DNA of 64,000 nucleotides from Streptomyces narbonensis (GTDB taxonomy: Bacteria > Actinomycetota > Actinomycetes > Streptomycetales > Streptomycetaceae). The stretch lies in NCBI RefSeq assembly GCF_014649015.1, contig NZ_BMSF01000013.1:1-64000 (forward strand), read 5' to 3'. Below the pieces are notes generated by a model. That model saw only the letters and a list, made by a program, of their open reading frames with translations, was not told where the DNA came from and ran no database searches. Of the stretch, positions 31,642-40,144 are shown in pieces; the stretch's first letter is position 1; each line of letters opens with the position of its first letter. A program made the position numbers and the translations under genes.

Positions 31642-32767
31642 TCGGCGTCCGCCCGGGGAGCCGGGACAGCGCGCGGCCCACCCAGGCCCGCTCCCGCGCC
31701 TGGCGGGCGGCCCAGCGGCGGCCGTCCGCGGCGCCCGCGCGCAGCCACAGGAGCGGGGCCGTACGCCGTCCGGCGAGCATCAGCCGCTGGTTGCGGACGG
31801 CCTCGGGGCGCCAGTGCTGCTTGTACGCCTCGGTGCCGCGCAGCATGCTCAGCGTGGCCCGGCCGCCGGTGCCGGCCTCACGGGCACCGTGGCGGAGGAG
31901 CATCGTCGCCACGTCGACCTTGCGGGCCCGGAGCGCCGGATCGGCGCCGTACAGGTAGCCGCCGGCGAGACGGGGGGACATCAGGGTCAGGTCGGCGGCG
32001 ACCACGTCCCCGGCGAGCCGGAACTCGGTGACCATCGCGTCGCCGCGCTCCACCATGGGCCGAACGGCCCGCGTGAGGTGCTGGGCGAACCGCCTGCTCG
32101 TGTGCTCGGCGGTCACCCCCCGGCCCTGCCACTGGAGCTGATGCAGCTTCAGGAGACGGTCGAGGGCGGCGGGGACCTCGGCCCCGGTGACCACGTGCGA
32201 GTCGATGCCGAGGGCGTCGAGCTTGCGCAGCTTGGCGCGGACCCGCTGGGCCTTCCCGGAGGGGATCCGTTCGAGCAGCCCCTCCATGGGGACGGCGGGC
32301 AGCTCCAGGCACAGCGAGTCGGGCAGCCGGCGGCGCGGCCCGCGCCAGTGCGCGAAGACCTGCTCGCTCGCCGCCCCGGGGCGCACCTCCCGCAGGTCGA
32401 CGACCGCGCCCCCGGCCGCCCGGGCGAGCGCCCGGGCCAGGGCGGACGCCGCCTCGGGGCAGTCGTCGTGGAGGAGGACGTCGGTGAAGTCGGTGATGGT
32501 GCCGCCGAGCTGGGTGAGGACGGGCAGCGGCCCGCCGGCCCGCATCAGGGGCGCGGCGGCGACGAGTTCGCCGCTCTCCCGTCGTACGAGCACCACCCGC
32601 AGCGCACCGGGCCGCCCGTAGGAGAGCCACCAGGAGTGCAGCCAGGAGTGGGACTGGAAGGGGGTGGCGGAGGAGCAGCGCCCGTACAGCGCCGTCCACT
32701 CGGCCGCCAGCCCCCCGAACCGCTCCTCGTCACGGCAGATCTCGGTCCGGAGCGTTCTCGGGGTCAC
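31628..32767 (-). CDS. FemAB/GNAT-like acyltransferase of the exopolysaccharide operon
   Basis: A 379-residue protein of the CelD/BcsL-type double-GNAT family: FQSHSWLHSWWLSYGRPGAL in the first half, and in the second a GNAT-like segment with MVTEFRLAGDVVAADLTLMS and GGYLYGADPALRARKVDVAT. Such proteins transfer acyl or aminoacyl groups and often occur in capsule or cellulose loci. GTG 32767 overlaps the stop of the Wzz-like gene (GTGA), so it is the last gene of a coupled operon. It may acylate the polymer before export. The acyl donor is unknown. Confidence 0.85.
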   Translation of the reverse strand: MTPRTLRTEICRDEERFGGLAAEWTALYGRCSSATPFQSHSWLHSWWLSYGRPGALRVVLVRRESGELVAAAPLMRAGGPLPVLTQLGGTITDFTDVLLHDDCPEAASALARALARAAGGAVVDLREVRPGAASEQVFAHWRGPRRRLPDSLCLELPAVPMEGLLERIPSGKAQRVRAKLRKLDALGIDSHVVTGAEVPAALDRLLKLHQLQWQGRGVTAEHTSRRFAQHLTRAVRPMVERGDAMVTEFRLAGDVVAADLTLMSPRLAGGYLYGADPALRARKVDVATMLLRHGAREAGTGGRATLSMLRGTEAYKQHWRPEAVRNQRLMLAGRRTAPLLWLRAGAADGRRWAARQARERAWVGRALSRLPGRTPNGGG

Positions 32768-33468
32768 ACCGCCTCCGGTTCCGGCTGGTGCGAGGCGGCC
32801 GCGGGGGCGGGCACCGCGGCGGAGGAGGCGGGTGCGCCCGGCGTGCCCGGGGCCGCCGGGGTCTGCCGTGAGTGGCGGGCCTCGCCGCGCGCGGTGCCGC
32901 GCTTCGGACGGACCAGCAGGACCAGGCCCCCGAGGAGCCCGCCCGCACAGGCGCCGACGAGCGCGGAGAGCGGCGCGGAAGGGGACACCGGGGAGACCGG
33001 CTTGGTGGCGCGCGAGAACTGGACGACCTTGACGCCCGTGCTGCCCGCGACGTGCGTGCTGTTGAGGACGAGCGCGCGGGCCACCCCGTCGGCCATGGAC
33101 ACGGCCTTCGCGGGCTTCTCGGCCCGGGCGGTGATCGAGATCATCGGCGCGTCGGGGGACGTCGCCGCCTGCACGTTCTTGCGCAGCGTGTCGGCGGTGA
33201 CGCCCGCCCACACCTGGGCGTCGCCGGTCACCGCGATGTCGGTGGCGACCCGCCCGTAGGCCTGGGCGAAGCCGAGCGCAGCCGCCGGGTCGGACTTCTC
33301 GGCCGGTACGACGATGACGTAGCTGATCGCCGCGTACTGCGGGGTCTTGAGCGCTCCGTACCCGCCGCCGAGGGCGGCTCCGGCGAGGACGGCGGCGGGC
33401 AGCACGGCCCAGCGGCCGGGGCGGCGGAGGCCGGCGGGCGGGAAGGCGCGGGTTGGGGTGGTGTTCAT
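32764..33468 (-). CDS. Wzz/YveK-like chain-length determinant membrane protein
   Basis: A 234-residue protein with two membrane helices, one near the N-terminus (WAVLPAAVLAGAALGGGYGA) and one after about residue 165 (LSALVGACAGGLLGGLVLLV), framing an outer domain with YVIVVPAEKSDP. This is the Wzz/capsular polysaccharide co-polymerase layout, without an attached tyrosine kinase. The C-terminal 50 residues are a cytoplasmic Ala/Pro tail. It should set polymer length together with the Wzy-like polymerase in this operon. Confidence 0.82.
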   Translation of the reverse strand: MNTTPTRAFPPAGLRRPGRWAVLPAAVLAGAALGGGYGALKTPQYAAISYVIVVPAEKSDPAAALGFAQAYGRVATDIAVTGDAQVWAGVTADTLRKNVQAATSPDAPMISITARAEKPAKAVSMADGVARALVLNSTHVAGSTGVKVVQFSRATKPVSPVSPSAPLSALVGACAGGLLGGLVLLVRPKRGTARGEARHSRQTPAAPGTPGAPASSAAVPAPAAASHQPEPEAV

Positions 33469-33481
33469 CGTGCGGGCTCTC

Positions 33482-34615
33482 TCACTTCGCGGGGGAGGGG
33501 GTGCCGTGGACGGCCTGGTCGTAGAGGGACAGCAACTGCCCCGCGCTGCGCGCGATGTCGTAGCGGCGGGCGGCCGCCGGCTGCGGGAGCCGGGCGAGCC
33601 GGGCGTCCCGGATGCCGCGCAGCGCGGAGATCAGCTCGGGCACGGACTCGCCGATCCGACGCGCGCCCGGGGCCGCGTCCGGCGGCAGGTCGTCGATCGC
33701 GGGGCAGGCCACGTACAGCACGGGAAGGCCCGCGGCCAGCGCCTCGACGACGGCGAGTCCGAAGGTCTCGTCGGGGGACGTGGACACGAAGGCGTCCATG
33801 GCGGAGAGCAGTTCGGGCAGCGAGGGGCCGAGCGAGGCGACGGACGGCGGGTCCTCGCAGGCCCCGGCGAGCAGCACCCGGTCGGCGGCCCCGCACTCCC
33901 GGGCCACCCGCAGCAGTTCCTCGCGGTGCTCGCCGTCCCCGACGAGGAGCAGCCGGGCCTCCGGCACCGAGGCCACGGCCCGGACGAGCCGGTCGAACTT
34001 CTTTCCCGGCGCGAGCCGCCCCACCCCGCCGACGACGTAGGCGTCCTCGGGGATGCCGAGGACGCCCCGGGTGAGGCGGCGGGCGCGGGCGTCGTAGGCG
34101 AAGCGGCCGGTCTCGATGCCGTTGGGCACCACCTGGATGCGGGCCGGCGGCACCCCCCAGTCGGCGAGGCGGCGGGCCACGCTGGGCGAGACGGCGACCG
34201 TGGACGTGCCGAGCCGCTCGGAGGCCAGGTACAGGGCGCGGGTGCCGGCGGAGAGCGGGCGGCCCTCGATCTGGGCCTCGCCGAGCGAGTGCTCGGTGGC
34301 GATGACGCGGCGGACCCCGGCGAGCCGGGCCGCGAGCCTGCCGTACACGCAGGCCCGGTAGAGGTGGGTGTGGACGAGGTCGTAGCGGCCCTGGCGGACG
34401 ATCCGCGCGAGGCGGGGGAGCGCGCCGAGATCGCGGTTGCCGACCATGCCCAGGTGGGTGACGGGGGTGCCGTCGGACTCGATGCCCGCGGCGACCGCGC
34501 CGGGGTTGGTGAGGGTCACCACCCCGTGCTGGACCGGGAGGTGGCGCAGGAGGAGCCGCAACTGCTGCTCGGCGCCGCCGATGCCGAGGCCGGTGATGAC
34601 GTGCAGGACCTTCAT
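33482..34615 (-). CDS. Glycosyltransferase family 4
   Basis: A 377-residue GT-B glycosyltransferase. KVLHVITGLGIGGAEQQLRL is the N-terminal acceptor-binding start; VAVSPSVARRLADWGVPPAR, then VVPNGIETGRF and VGRLAPGKKFDRLVRA begin the C-terminal donor domain; SPDETFGLAVVEALAAGLPV is the E(x7)E nucleotide-sugar motif. ATG 34615 overlaps the stop of the deacetylase gene (ATGA). It should add one sugar to the lipid-linked repeat unit; sugar and linkage are unknown. Confidence 0.92.
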   Translation of the reverse strand: MKVLHVITGLGIGGAEQQLRLLLRHLPVQHGVVTLTNPGAVAAGIESDGTPVTHLGMVGNRDLGALPRLARIVRQGRYDLVHTHLYRACVYGRLAARLAGVRRVIATEHSLGEAQIEGRPLSAGTRALYLASERLGTSTVAVSPSVARRLADWGVPPARIQVVPNGIETGRFAYDARARRLTRGVLGIPEDAYVVGGVGRLAPGKKFDRLVRAVASVPEARLLLVGDGEHREELLRVARECGAADRVLLAGACEDPPSVASLGPSLPELLSAMDAFVSTSPDETFGLAVVEALAAGLPVLYVACPAIDDLPPDAAPGARRIGESVPELISALRGIRDARLARLPQPAAARRYDIARSAGQLLSLYDQAVHGTPSPAK

Positions 34616-35421
34616 GGCGCACCGACCACGGCGGGTCCGGCCTGGGCCTGCGAGGGGAAGACGTCGACGGGGTGGCGGCGGCGCAGCGGGTGCAGCACGC
34701 GCTTGGCCGTGAGCCGCCAGGACGTGTCGTCCTCGCCGATGTGGACGCGGGGCAGGGCGTACGCGCTGGTGTGCGGGCCGGGGTCGATCGCGCAGGCGTG
34801 GCGGTAGCCGGCCTTCCGTACGGCGTGGATGACGCGCGGGTCGACCTTCCCGTACGGGTAGCAGAAGCCGTCGACGGTGTCGCCGGTCATCTCCTCCAGG
34901 AGTTCGCGGCTGCGCCGGGTCTCGGCCGCGAGCTCCGAGTCGTCGGCCTCGGTGAGCGGGACGTGGGTGAGGCCGTGGGAGCCGATCTCCATGCCGGCCG
35001 CGGCGATCCGCAGGATGCCGTCCTCGTCGAGGAGCGTCTTGCGCGGGCCCTCGGTGTCCCAGGCGTTCTCGCCGCCGAGCCGGCCCGGCAGGACGTACAC
35101 GGTGGCGGTGAAGCCGTGGCGGCGCAGCAGCGGCAGCGCCGAGTCGAGGAAGTCGGCGTAGCCGTCGTCGAAGGTGAGGCCGACGAGCCCCTTGGCGCAC
35201 CCGGCCGCGGTGGCGGCGAGCAGTTCCCGCACCGAGACCCCGCGCAGTCCCCGGTCGCCGAGCCAGTGCATCTGCCGGGCGAAGCGGACGGGGGAGACGG
35301 TCACGTGGTACGGGTCGTCACCGGGGTCCGTGATCGAGTGGTACATCGCCACCCACAGGGGCGGTTTCACCCACAGGGGCGGCTTCGGCAGCAGTCGGCG
35401 CAGCGCGGTGGGGGCGGGCAT
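34612..35421 (-). CDS. Polysaccharide deacetylase (NodB/CE4 family)
   Basis: A 269-residue CE4 deacetylase. LTFDDGYADF is the first catalytic motif (the two Asp), GSHGLTH holds the zinc histidines, and FCYPYGKVDPRV and the late RVHIGEDD fill the remaining motifs. No clear signal peptide is present, so it may act in the cytoplasm on lipid-linked units or be exported another way. From ATG 35421 it overlaps the flippase gene by 104 bases; from in-frame ATG 35346 the overlap is 29. It would remove N-acetyl groups and make the polymer cationic. Confidence 0.88.
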   Translation of the reverse strand: MPAPTALRRLLPKPPLWVKPPLWVAMYHSITDPGDDPYHVTVSPVRFARQMHWLGDRGLRGVSVRELLAATAAGCAKGLVGLTFDDGYADFLDSALPLLRRHGFTATVYVLPGRLGGENAWDTEGPRKTLLDEDGILRIAAAGMEIGSHGLTHVPLTEADDSELAAETRRSRELLEEMTGDTVDGFCYPYGKVDPRVIHAVRKAGYRHACAIDPGPHTSAYALPRVHIGEDDTSWRLTAKRVLHPLRRRHPVDVFPSQAQAGPAVVGAP

Positions 35422-37351
35422 GGTCGGTCCTCCGGGAGGCGGAGCGGGGCAGGGGCGGGATCTCCGGCGCCTTGGCGGCGCAGGCGATGAAGAGCAGGAA
35501 GACGCCGATGACGACGGCCGCGGCGACGGTGACGGACAGGGCGGGGGAACCGATCCCGACCGAGCAGAGCCAGCCGGCGCCGGTGGCCCACGCGCCGGCG
35601 GTGGCGAGCCGGAGGAGCCCCTCGCCGAGCCGGTCGACCCGGACCGGCACGGTCTGGCGATGCGCGCCGCGCAGTAGCAGGACGGCGGAGCAGGTGATGC
35701 CGAGGGCGTTGGCCGCGGCGATGCCGACCGCGCCCCAGTAGTGGGCTCCGGGGATCCCGGCGAGGGTGGTCGTGACGAGCCCGGCGGCCATGGCGGCGGC
35801 CGGGTACCAGAGGGGGCGGGCGGCGGAGAAGTAGCAGCGGACAAGGGCGCCGACCATGGTCTGGCCGAGGAGGCCGAGGGAGTAGACGCGCATGACGGCG
35901 GCGGTGGCGACGGTGTCCGTACGGTCGAACTCTCCCCGCTCGAAGAGCAGTTCGACGATCTTGGGGGCGGCGGCGATCACCGTCGAGGCGCCGACGAGCA
36001 CGACGACGGCGGCCAGCAGCAGGTCCCGCTCGACCCGGCGTCGGGCCGCCTCGGTCTCGCCCGCGGCGAGCGCGCGGGCGACCACGGGGAAGCTGACCGT
36101 GCACAGCATCAGGGAGAGGATCATCGGCATCTGCGCGACCTTCTGCGCGTAGTTCAGATGCGAGATGGCCCCGGCAGGCAGCGGCGAGGCGAGGAACCTC
36201 TCGATGAGCGTCTGGGACTGCCGGCAGAGGGAGAAGGCGACGACGGGCGCGATGAGCCCGAGGACGAGGATCCGCCCCTCCTGCCCGGCCCGCCCGCCGT
36301 CGGGCGCGAGCGTGGTCGGCTCCTCCTTCGGCACCGGGCGGGCGCGCAGCTCGCGGAGGAGCGACGGGGCCTGGACGAGGACCATCAGGACCCCGCCGAC
36401 CGCGACCCCGGCGGCGGCGGACCGCACCCCCCACGGCTCGCGCAGCACCAGGATCGTGCCGATGATGCCGACGTTGTACGCCACGTAGATCGCGGCCGGC
36501 GGCAGGAAGCAGCCGTGTGCGCGGAGGGCCGCCGAGCAGTACCCCACCAGCGCGAAGGACAGCACGCAGGTCGCGGTCAGCCGGGTGCAGTCGACCGCGA
36601 GCCGCGGGTCGGGCAGTCCGGGCGCGAGGGCGGAGACGATCAGCGGCGCCGCCAGGATGAGAAGGGTGGCGGCGACCGCGACGGCGAGGGTGAGCCTCGG
36701 GAGCGTGCCGCGCACGAGGGCGCGCACCGGATCCCCGAACAGGCTGCCCGAACGGCGGGCGAGCGCCCGGGAGAAGGCCGGGACCAGGATCAGCGCGAGC
36801 GCGTCCTCGATGAGCAGTGTCGAGGCGAACTCGGGCACCGTCCACGCCACCAGGAAGGCGTCGGTCTCCGCGCCCGCGCCGAAGTACCCGGCGAGGATCT
36901 GGTCGCGTACGAGCCCGAGCAGGGCCCCGACGGCGGTGAGCACGGCGGTCACGGCGGCGGCCTTCGCGAGGAAGCCCCGCCCCTGCACCCGGTCGGCCCC
37001 GGACCGCACGCGCGCCCGGGCGTGCGCCCGACGGCCGCGCGGAGCCCGCACCCGCACCGGCTCCGCCCGTACGGCTGTCCCCGTACCGGTCCCCGTACCG
37101 GTCCCCGTACCGGTCCCCGTACCGGTCCCCGTACCGGTCCCCGTCCCAGCCCCGGACCGAGCCCCAGCTTCCGCTCCCGCCCCCGGCAGCACCGAGGCCT
37201 CCGAGGCCCACGGGGAGTCCGTGGGGCCCGGAGGCGCGGTCGGCCAGGGGTCGGTCAGCGGGGTGCCGCAGGGCGGCCGGGAAGCGGGGCGCGGGGCGCC
37301 GGGCCACGGGGTGTCCGTGGGCTCCGGCTCCCCGGCCCACGGATCACGCAC
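35318..37351 (-). CDS. MurJ/MviN-type lipid-linked oligosaccharide flippase
   Basis: A 677-residue membrane protein. After a 125-residue cytoplasmic low-complexity head that includes a run of Gly-Thr pairs, 13 or 14 helices follow (for example KAAAVTAVLTAVGALLGLVR and LAVAVAATLLILAAPLIVS). FGAGAETDAFLVAWTVPEF and LFERGEFDRTDT are hallmarks of the MurJ/MOP superfamily. It probably flips the polymer repeat unit rather than lipid II, given its operon. GTG 37351 overlaps the polymerase stop by 8 bases. The head is unusual for the family. Confidence 0.88.
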   Translation of the reverse strand: MRDPWAGEPEPTDTPWPGAPRPASRPPCGTPLTDPWPTAPPGPTDSPWASEASVLPGAGAEAGARSGAGTGTGTGTGTGTGTGTGTGTGTGTAVRAEPVRVRAPRGRRAHARARVRSGADRVQGRGFLAKAAAVTAVLTAVGALLGLVRDQILAGYFGAGAETDAFLVAWTVPEFASTLLIEDALALILVPAFSRALARRSGSLFGDPVRALVRGTLPRLTLAVAVAATLLILAAPLIVSALAPGLPDPRLAVDCTRLTATCVLSFALVGYCSAALRAHGCFLPPAAIYVAYNVGIIGTILVLREPWGVRSAAAGVAVGGVLMVLVQAPSLLRELRARPVPKEEPTTLAPDGGRAGQEGRILVLGLIAPVVAFSLCRQSQTLIERFLASPLPAGAISHLNYAQKVAQMPMILSLMLCTVSFPVVARALAAGETEAARRRVERDLLLAAVVVLVGASTVIAAAPKIVELLFERGEFDRTDTVATAAVMRVYSLGLLGQTMVGALVRCYFSAARPLWYPAAAMAAGLVTTTLAGIPGAHYWGAVGIAAANALGITCSAVLLLRGAHRQTVPVRVDRLGEGLLRLATAGAWATGAGWLCSVGIGSPALSVTVAAAVVIGVFLLFIACAAKAPEIPPLPRSASRRTDHARPHRAAPTAAEAAPVGETAPVGGDVPLDHGPR
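37081..37140 (-). repeat. Five tandem 12-bp repeats coding for a Gly-Thr run
   Basis: CCGTACCGGTCC is repeated exactly five times inside the N-terminal part of the flippase gene and encodes alternating Gly and Thr. Because 12 is a multiple of three, gain or loss of units keeps the frame, so length may vary between strains. Confidence 0.9.
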
Positions 37352-38696
37352 GCCGCACCTCCGCCAGCGACCACCAGGCCGCCAGGCCGAACACGACCGA
37401 CATCAGCACCGTCGAGGGACCGCCGATGTCCGCGTAGAAGAAGTCGATGAGCTGCCAGGACAGCAGACCCGAGGCGACCAGCGCGCAGTCCGCGCCGAGG
37501 CGCCGCCGCCGCAGCGCGCCGACGAGCAGCGCCACCCAGCTGCCCGCCAGCGCGAACAGCCCCAGGAGGCCCTGCTCGCTCAGCACCAGCAGGTACATGT
37601 TGTGCGGGGACAGCAGCGGCTGCCGCTGGAAGGCGGCGCCCGCGCCGGCCGTGTCGCTGCCGGAGGAGAGGGCGAGCGAGGCGTTCGAGTCGCGGTACGC
37701 GGGGAAGCCCTTGAGCCCGACGCCGGTGACCGGATCCGTGCTCCACATCCGCCCGGCCGCCGCCCACATCGTGTACCGGTCCGTCACCGACTGGTCCGGC
37801 GCCGCCGCCACCTGCGTGATGCTGGCGACCCGCTCCTTCACCATCGCCGAGCCGATGCCGAGACCGCCGACGAGCACGACCCCGAGCGCTCCGGCCGCGA
37901 GCGCCACCCGCGCCGCCCGCCGGGGCCCGGCCAGCAGCAGCTGGATCCCGCACGCGAGCACGGTCGCGATCCACGCGCCCCGGCTGAAGGACAGCACCAG
38001 CGGCACGAAGAGCAGCCCCGCGCAGACCAGCGCCGCCGTCCGGGCCCGGCCGGGCCCGCTGCCGAGCGCGATCCCGGTGACGACGACGAGCCCGTACGCC
38101 ACCACCGTCGCCATGCCCATCACATCGGTCGGCCCGAAGGTGCCGACGGCCCGGATGTCCTCGCCCATGTACGAGGCGCCCGTGCCGGTCAGGTACTGGA
38201 CGACCCCCACCGCTCCCTGGAGCAGCGCGAGGCCGACGAGCCCCCAGGCGACCACGGCGAAGTCCCGCCGGTCGCGGATCATCAGGAGCACGGCCGCCGG
38301 GACCAGGACGAAGATCTGTACGTAGCGGGCGACGCCCGGCAGGCTCGCCGCCGGGTCGTTCGAGGTGATCGCCGCGATACAGATCCCGAGGACCGGAAGG
38401 CCCAGGACGACGGCCGCCGCCCGGGTCAGCGGCCGGGCGCCGCCGCGCAGCAGCCGCACGAGGCAGATCAGGACGAGGAGCCCGGAGGCCGCGTCCGCGA
38501 TCGTGCCGGTGCCGCCGGTGCCGCCCTGCGCGCCGCCGCCGCCCGGGACGAGCAGCAGCGCGATCACGACGAGGACCGGGGACAGCGCCCCGGCCCGGCG
38601 GACCCAGTCCCGCACGTCGGGACGGAGCGCCGGAGCCGACGCCCCGATCCGTACCTCCGGGTCGACCGCCGGCACCGGCGTCACGGCCGTGGCCAT
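37344..38696 (-). CDS. O-antigen ligase/polymerase (Wzy-like) membrane protein
   Basis: A 450-residue protein with about 11 helices (for example VLVVIALLLVPGG, AAVVLGLPVLGICIAAI and ALAAGALGVVLVGGLGIG) and the large outer loop typical of Wzy/WaaL (DRYTMWAAAGRMWSTDPVTG, then GLKGFPAYRDSNAS and SPHNMYLLVLSEQGLLGLF). RGAWIA and HNMYL match the O-antigen ligase domain. ATG 38696 is two bases after the priming transferase stop. It should polymerise the flipped repeat units outside the membrane. Confidence 0.88.
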   Translation of the reverse strand: MATAVTPVPAVDPEVRIGASAPALRPDVRDWVRRAGALSPVLVVIALLLVPGGGGAQGGTGGTGTIADAASGLLVLICLVRLLRGGARPLTRAAAVVLGLPVLGICIAAITSNDPAASLPGVARYVQIFVLVPAAVLLMIRDRRDFAVVAWGLVGLALLQGAVGVVQYLTGTGASYMGEDIRAVGTFGPTDVMGMATVVAYGLVVVTGIALGSGPGRARTAALVCAGLLFVPLVLSFSRGAWIATVLACGIQLLLAGPRRAARVALAAGALGVVLVGGLGIGSAMVKERVASITQVAAAPDQSVTDRYTMWAAAGRMWSTDPVTGVGLKGFPAYRDSNASLALSSGSDTAGAGAAFQRQPLLSPHNMYLLVLSEQGLLGLFALAGSWVALLVGALRRRRLGADCALVASGLLSWQLIDFFYADIGGPSTVLMSVVFGLAAWWSLAEVRRA

Positions 38697-38698
38697 CC

Positions 38699-40144
38699 TC
38701 AGCTCCCTGTGGGTCGGACGAGCCCGGCCGCCGTACGCAGCAGGATGCAGACGTCCTGCCAGAGCGACCAGTGGTCGATGTAGTGGTTGTCGAAGCGGCA
38801 GCGGTCCTCGATCGAGGTGTCGCCGCGCAGCCCGTGCACCTGCGCCAGACCGGTCAGCCCCACCGGCATCCGGTGCCGGGCCGCGTAACCGGTGTGGATC
38901 TTGCTGAACTGGGCGACGAAGTACGGGCGTTCGGGCCGGGGTCCGACCAGGCTCATGTCCCCGCGCAGGATGTTCCACAGCTGCGGCAGCTCGTCCAGCG
39001 AGCTCTTGCGCAGGAAGCTGCCGGCCGCGCTCATCCGCCGGTCGCCCGCCACGTTCCAGCGGGTCGCCGACTCGGTGTCGTCGGACGGCCGCAGCGTGCG
39101 GAACTTGAGGAGCGTGAAGTGACGGCCGTGCTGGCCCACCCGCTCCTGCCGGAAGAGGACCCCCGGACCGTCCGAGAGCCGCACGGCGAGCGCGCACAGC
39201 AGCAGCACCGGCAGCGCGAGCGCCAGCGCGGGAGCGGCGAGCGCGATGTCCAGCGCGCGCTTGGCGGTCAGCCCCCGGCGCTCGCCCAGCGGGACGATGC
39301 GGTGCCGGGCGTACCCCCACAGGTGCTCACCCATGGGCCCGGTCTGCCGCTCGCCGCCCACCCGCCACGTCGTGCAGCCGTAGTGCTGGAAGAGCGTCAC
39401 CAGACCCGGGTCGTCGTCGAGGAACACCGCGTCGCGCACGCTGTTCTGGATGACGGCCCGATGGATCTCCTCGGTCGTGGCGAGCACCGGAAGCCCGGCC
39501 TCCCCAGCCGACCGGGGAGCGCCGCCCTGCTCCGGCACGCCGACGATCCCGACCGGCCGCATCCCGTACTCGGGGTGCTGGGCCGCCGCGGCGGCGAACC
39601 GGCGCGCGGCCCCCGTCGCGCCGACGACCAGCGCCGAGCGCGGATGCTCCCGAGCCACCCGCCGCCTGCGGGCCAGCAGCAGCGCGCGTACCAGGCACAC
39701 GACGGCGACGTGCGTGGCGTAGGCGGCACAGAGCCGCAGTGGCCCGATCACGAGTGCGGGGGAGTACGCGGCGACGGCCGCCGCCGCCAGACACCAGGCG
39801 ACGCCGGCGCGGGAGGCGAGCGCGGGCAGCTCGTCGAGCAGCCGGGCCTGCGCGGCCGGCCGGTAGAGCCCGCCGTGCCCGTCGAGGACGAGGACGAGCG
39901 CCGCGATCGGCAGCAGCAGCCGGGCGTCCTGGTGCACCGCGCTCAGCAGCGAGGCGGCGGCCAGGACCGCGAGGCAGTCGACGGCGACGAGCGGCGGGGC
40001 GCCGGACCGCCGACGGGCAGGGCGGCGCGGCAGCGTGAGCCGGTCCGTCGTGCCGCGGCGCGGCGCGAGGGAGGCGAGGCCGAAGGCCTGGCCCGCCGTG
40101 GGCCAGGGGCCCGGGGAAGGAACGCTGGTACTTTCCGTGGTCAC
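38699..40144 (-). CDS. Exopolysaccharide priming sugar-phosphate transferase (WbaP/CpsE type)
   Basis: A 481-residue enzyme that moves a sugar-1-phosphate to undecaprenyl phosphate, starting repeat-unit synthesis. Four N-terminal helices and a Rossmann-like CoA-binding part (SALVVGATGAARRFAAAAAQ) precede the bacterial sugar transferase domain: KRALDIALAAPALALALPVL, FRQERVGQHGRHFTLLKFRT, LRKSSLDELPQLWNILRGDM and SLVGPRPERP. GTG 40144 overlaps the upstream glycosyltransferase stop (GTGA). It defines this locus as a Wzx/Wzy-dependent pathway. Confidence 0.93.
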   Translation of the reverse strand: MTTESTSVPSPGPWPTAGQAFGLASLAPRRGTTDRLTLPRRPARRRSGAPPLVAVDCLAVLAAASLLSAVHQDARLLLPIAALVLVLDGHGGLYRPAAQARLLDELPALASRAGVAWCLAAAAVAAYSPALVIGPLRLCAAYATHVAVVCLVRALLLARRRRVAREHPRSALVVGATGAARRFAAAAAQHPEYGMRPVGIVGVPEQGGAPRSAGEAGLPVLATTEEIHRAVIQNSVRDAVFLDDDPGLVTLFQHYGCTTWRVGGERQTGPMGEHLWGYARHRIVPLGERRGLTAKRALDIALAAPALALALPVLLLCALAVRLSDGPGVLFRQERVGQHGRHFTLLKFRTLRPSDDTESATRWNVAGDRRMSAAGSFLRKSSLDELPQLWNILRGDMSLVGPRPERPYFVAQFSKIHTGYAARHRMPVGLTGLAQVHGLRGDTSIEDRCRFDNHYIDHWSLWQDVCILLRTAAGLVRPTGS

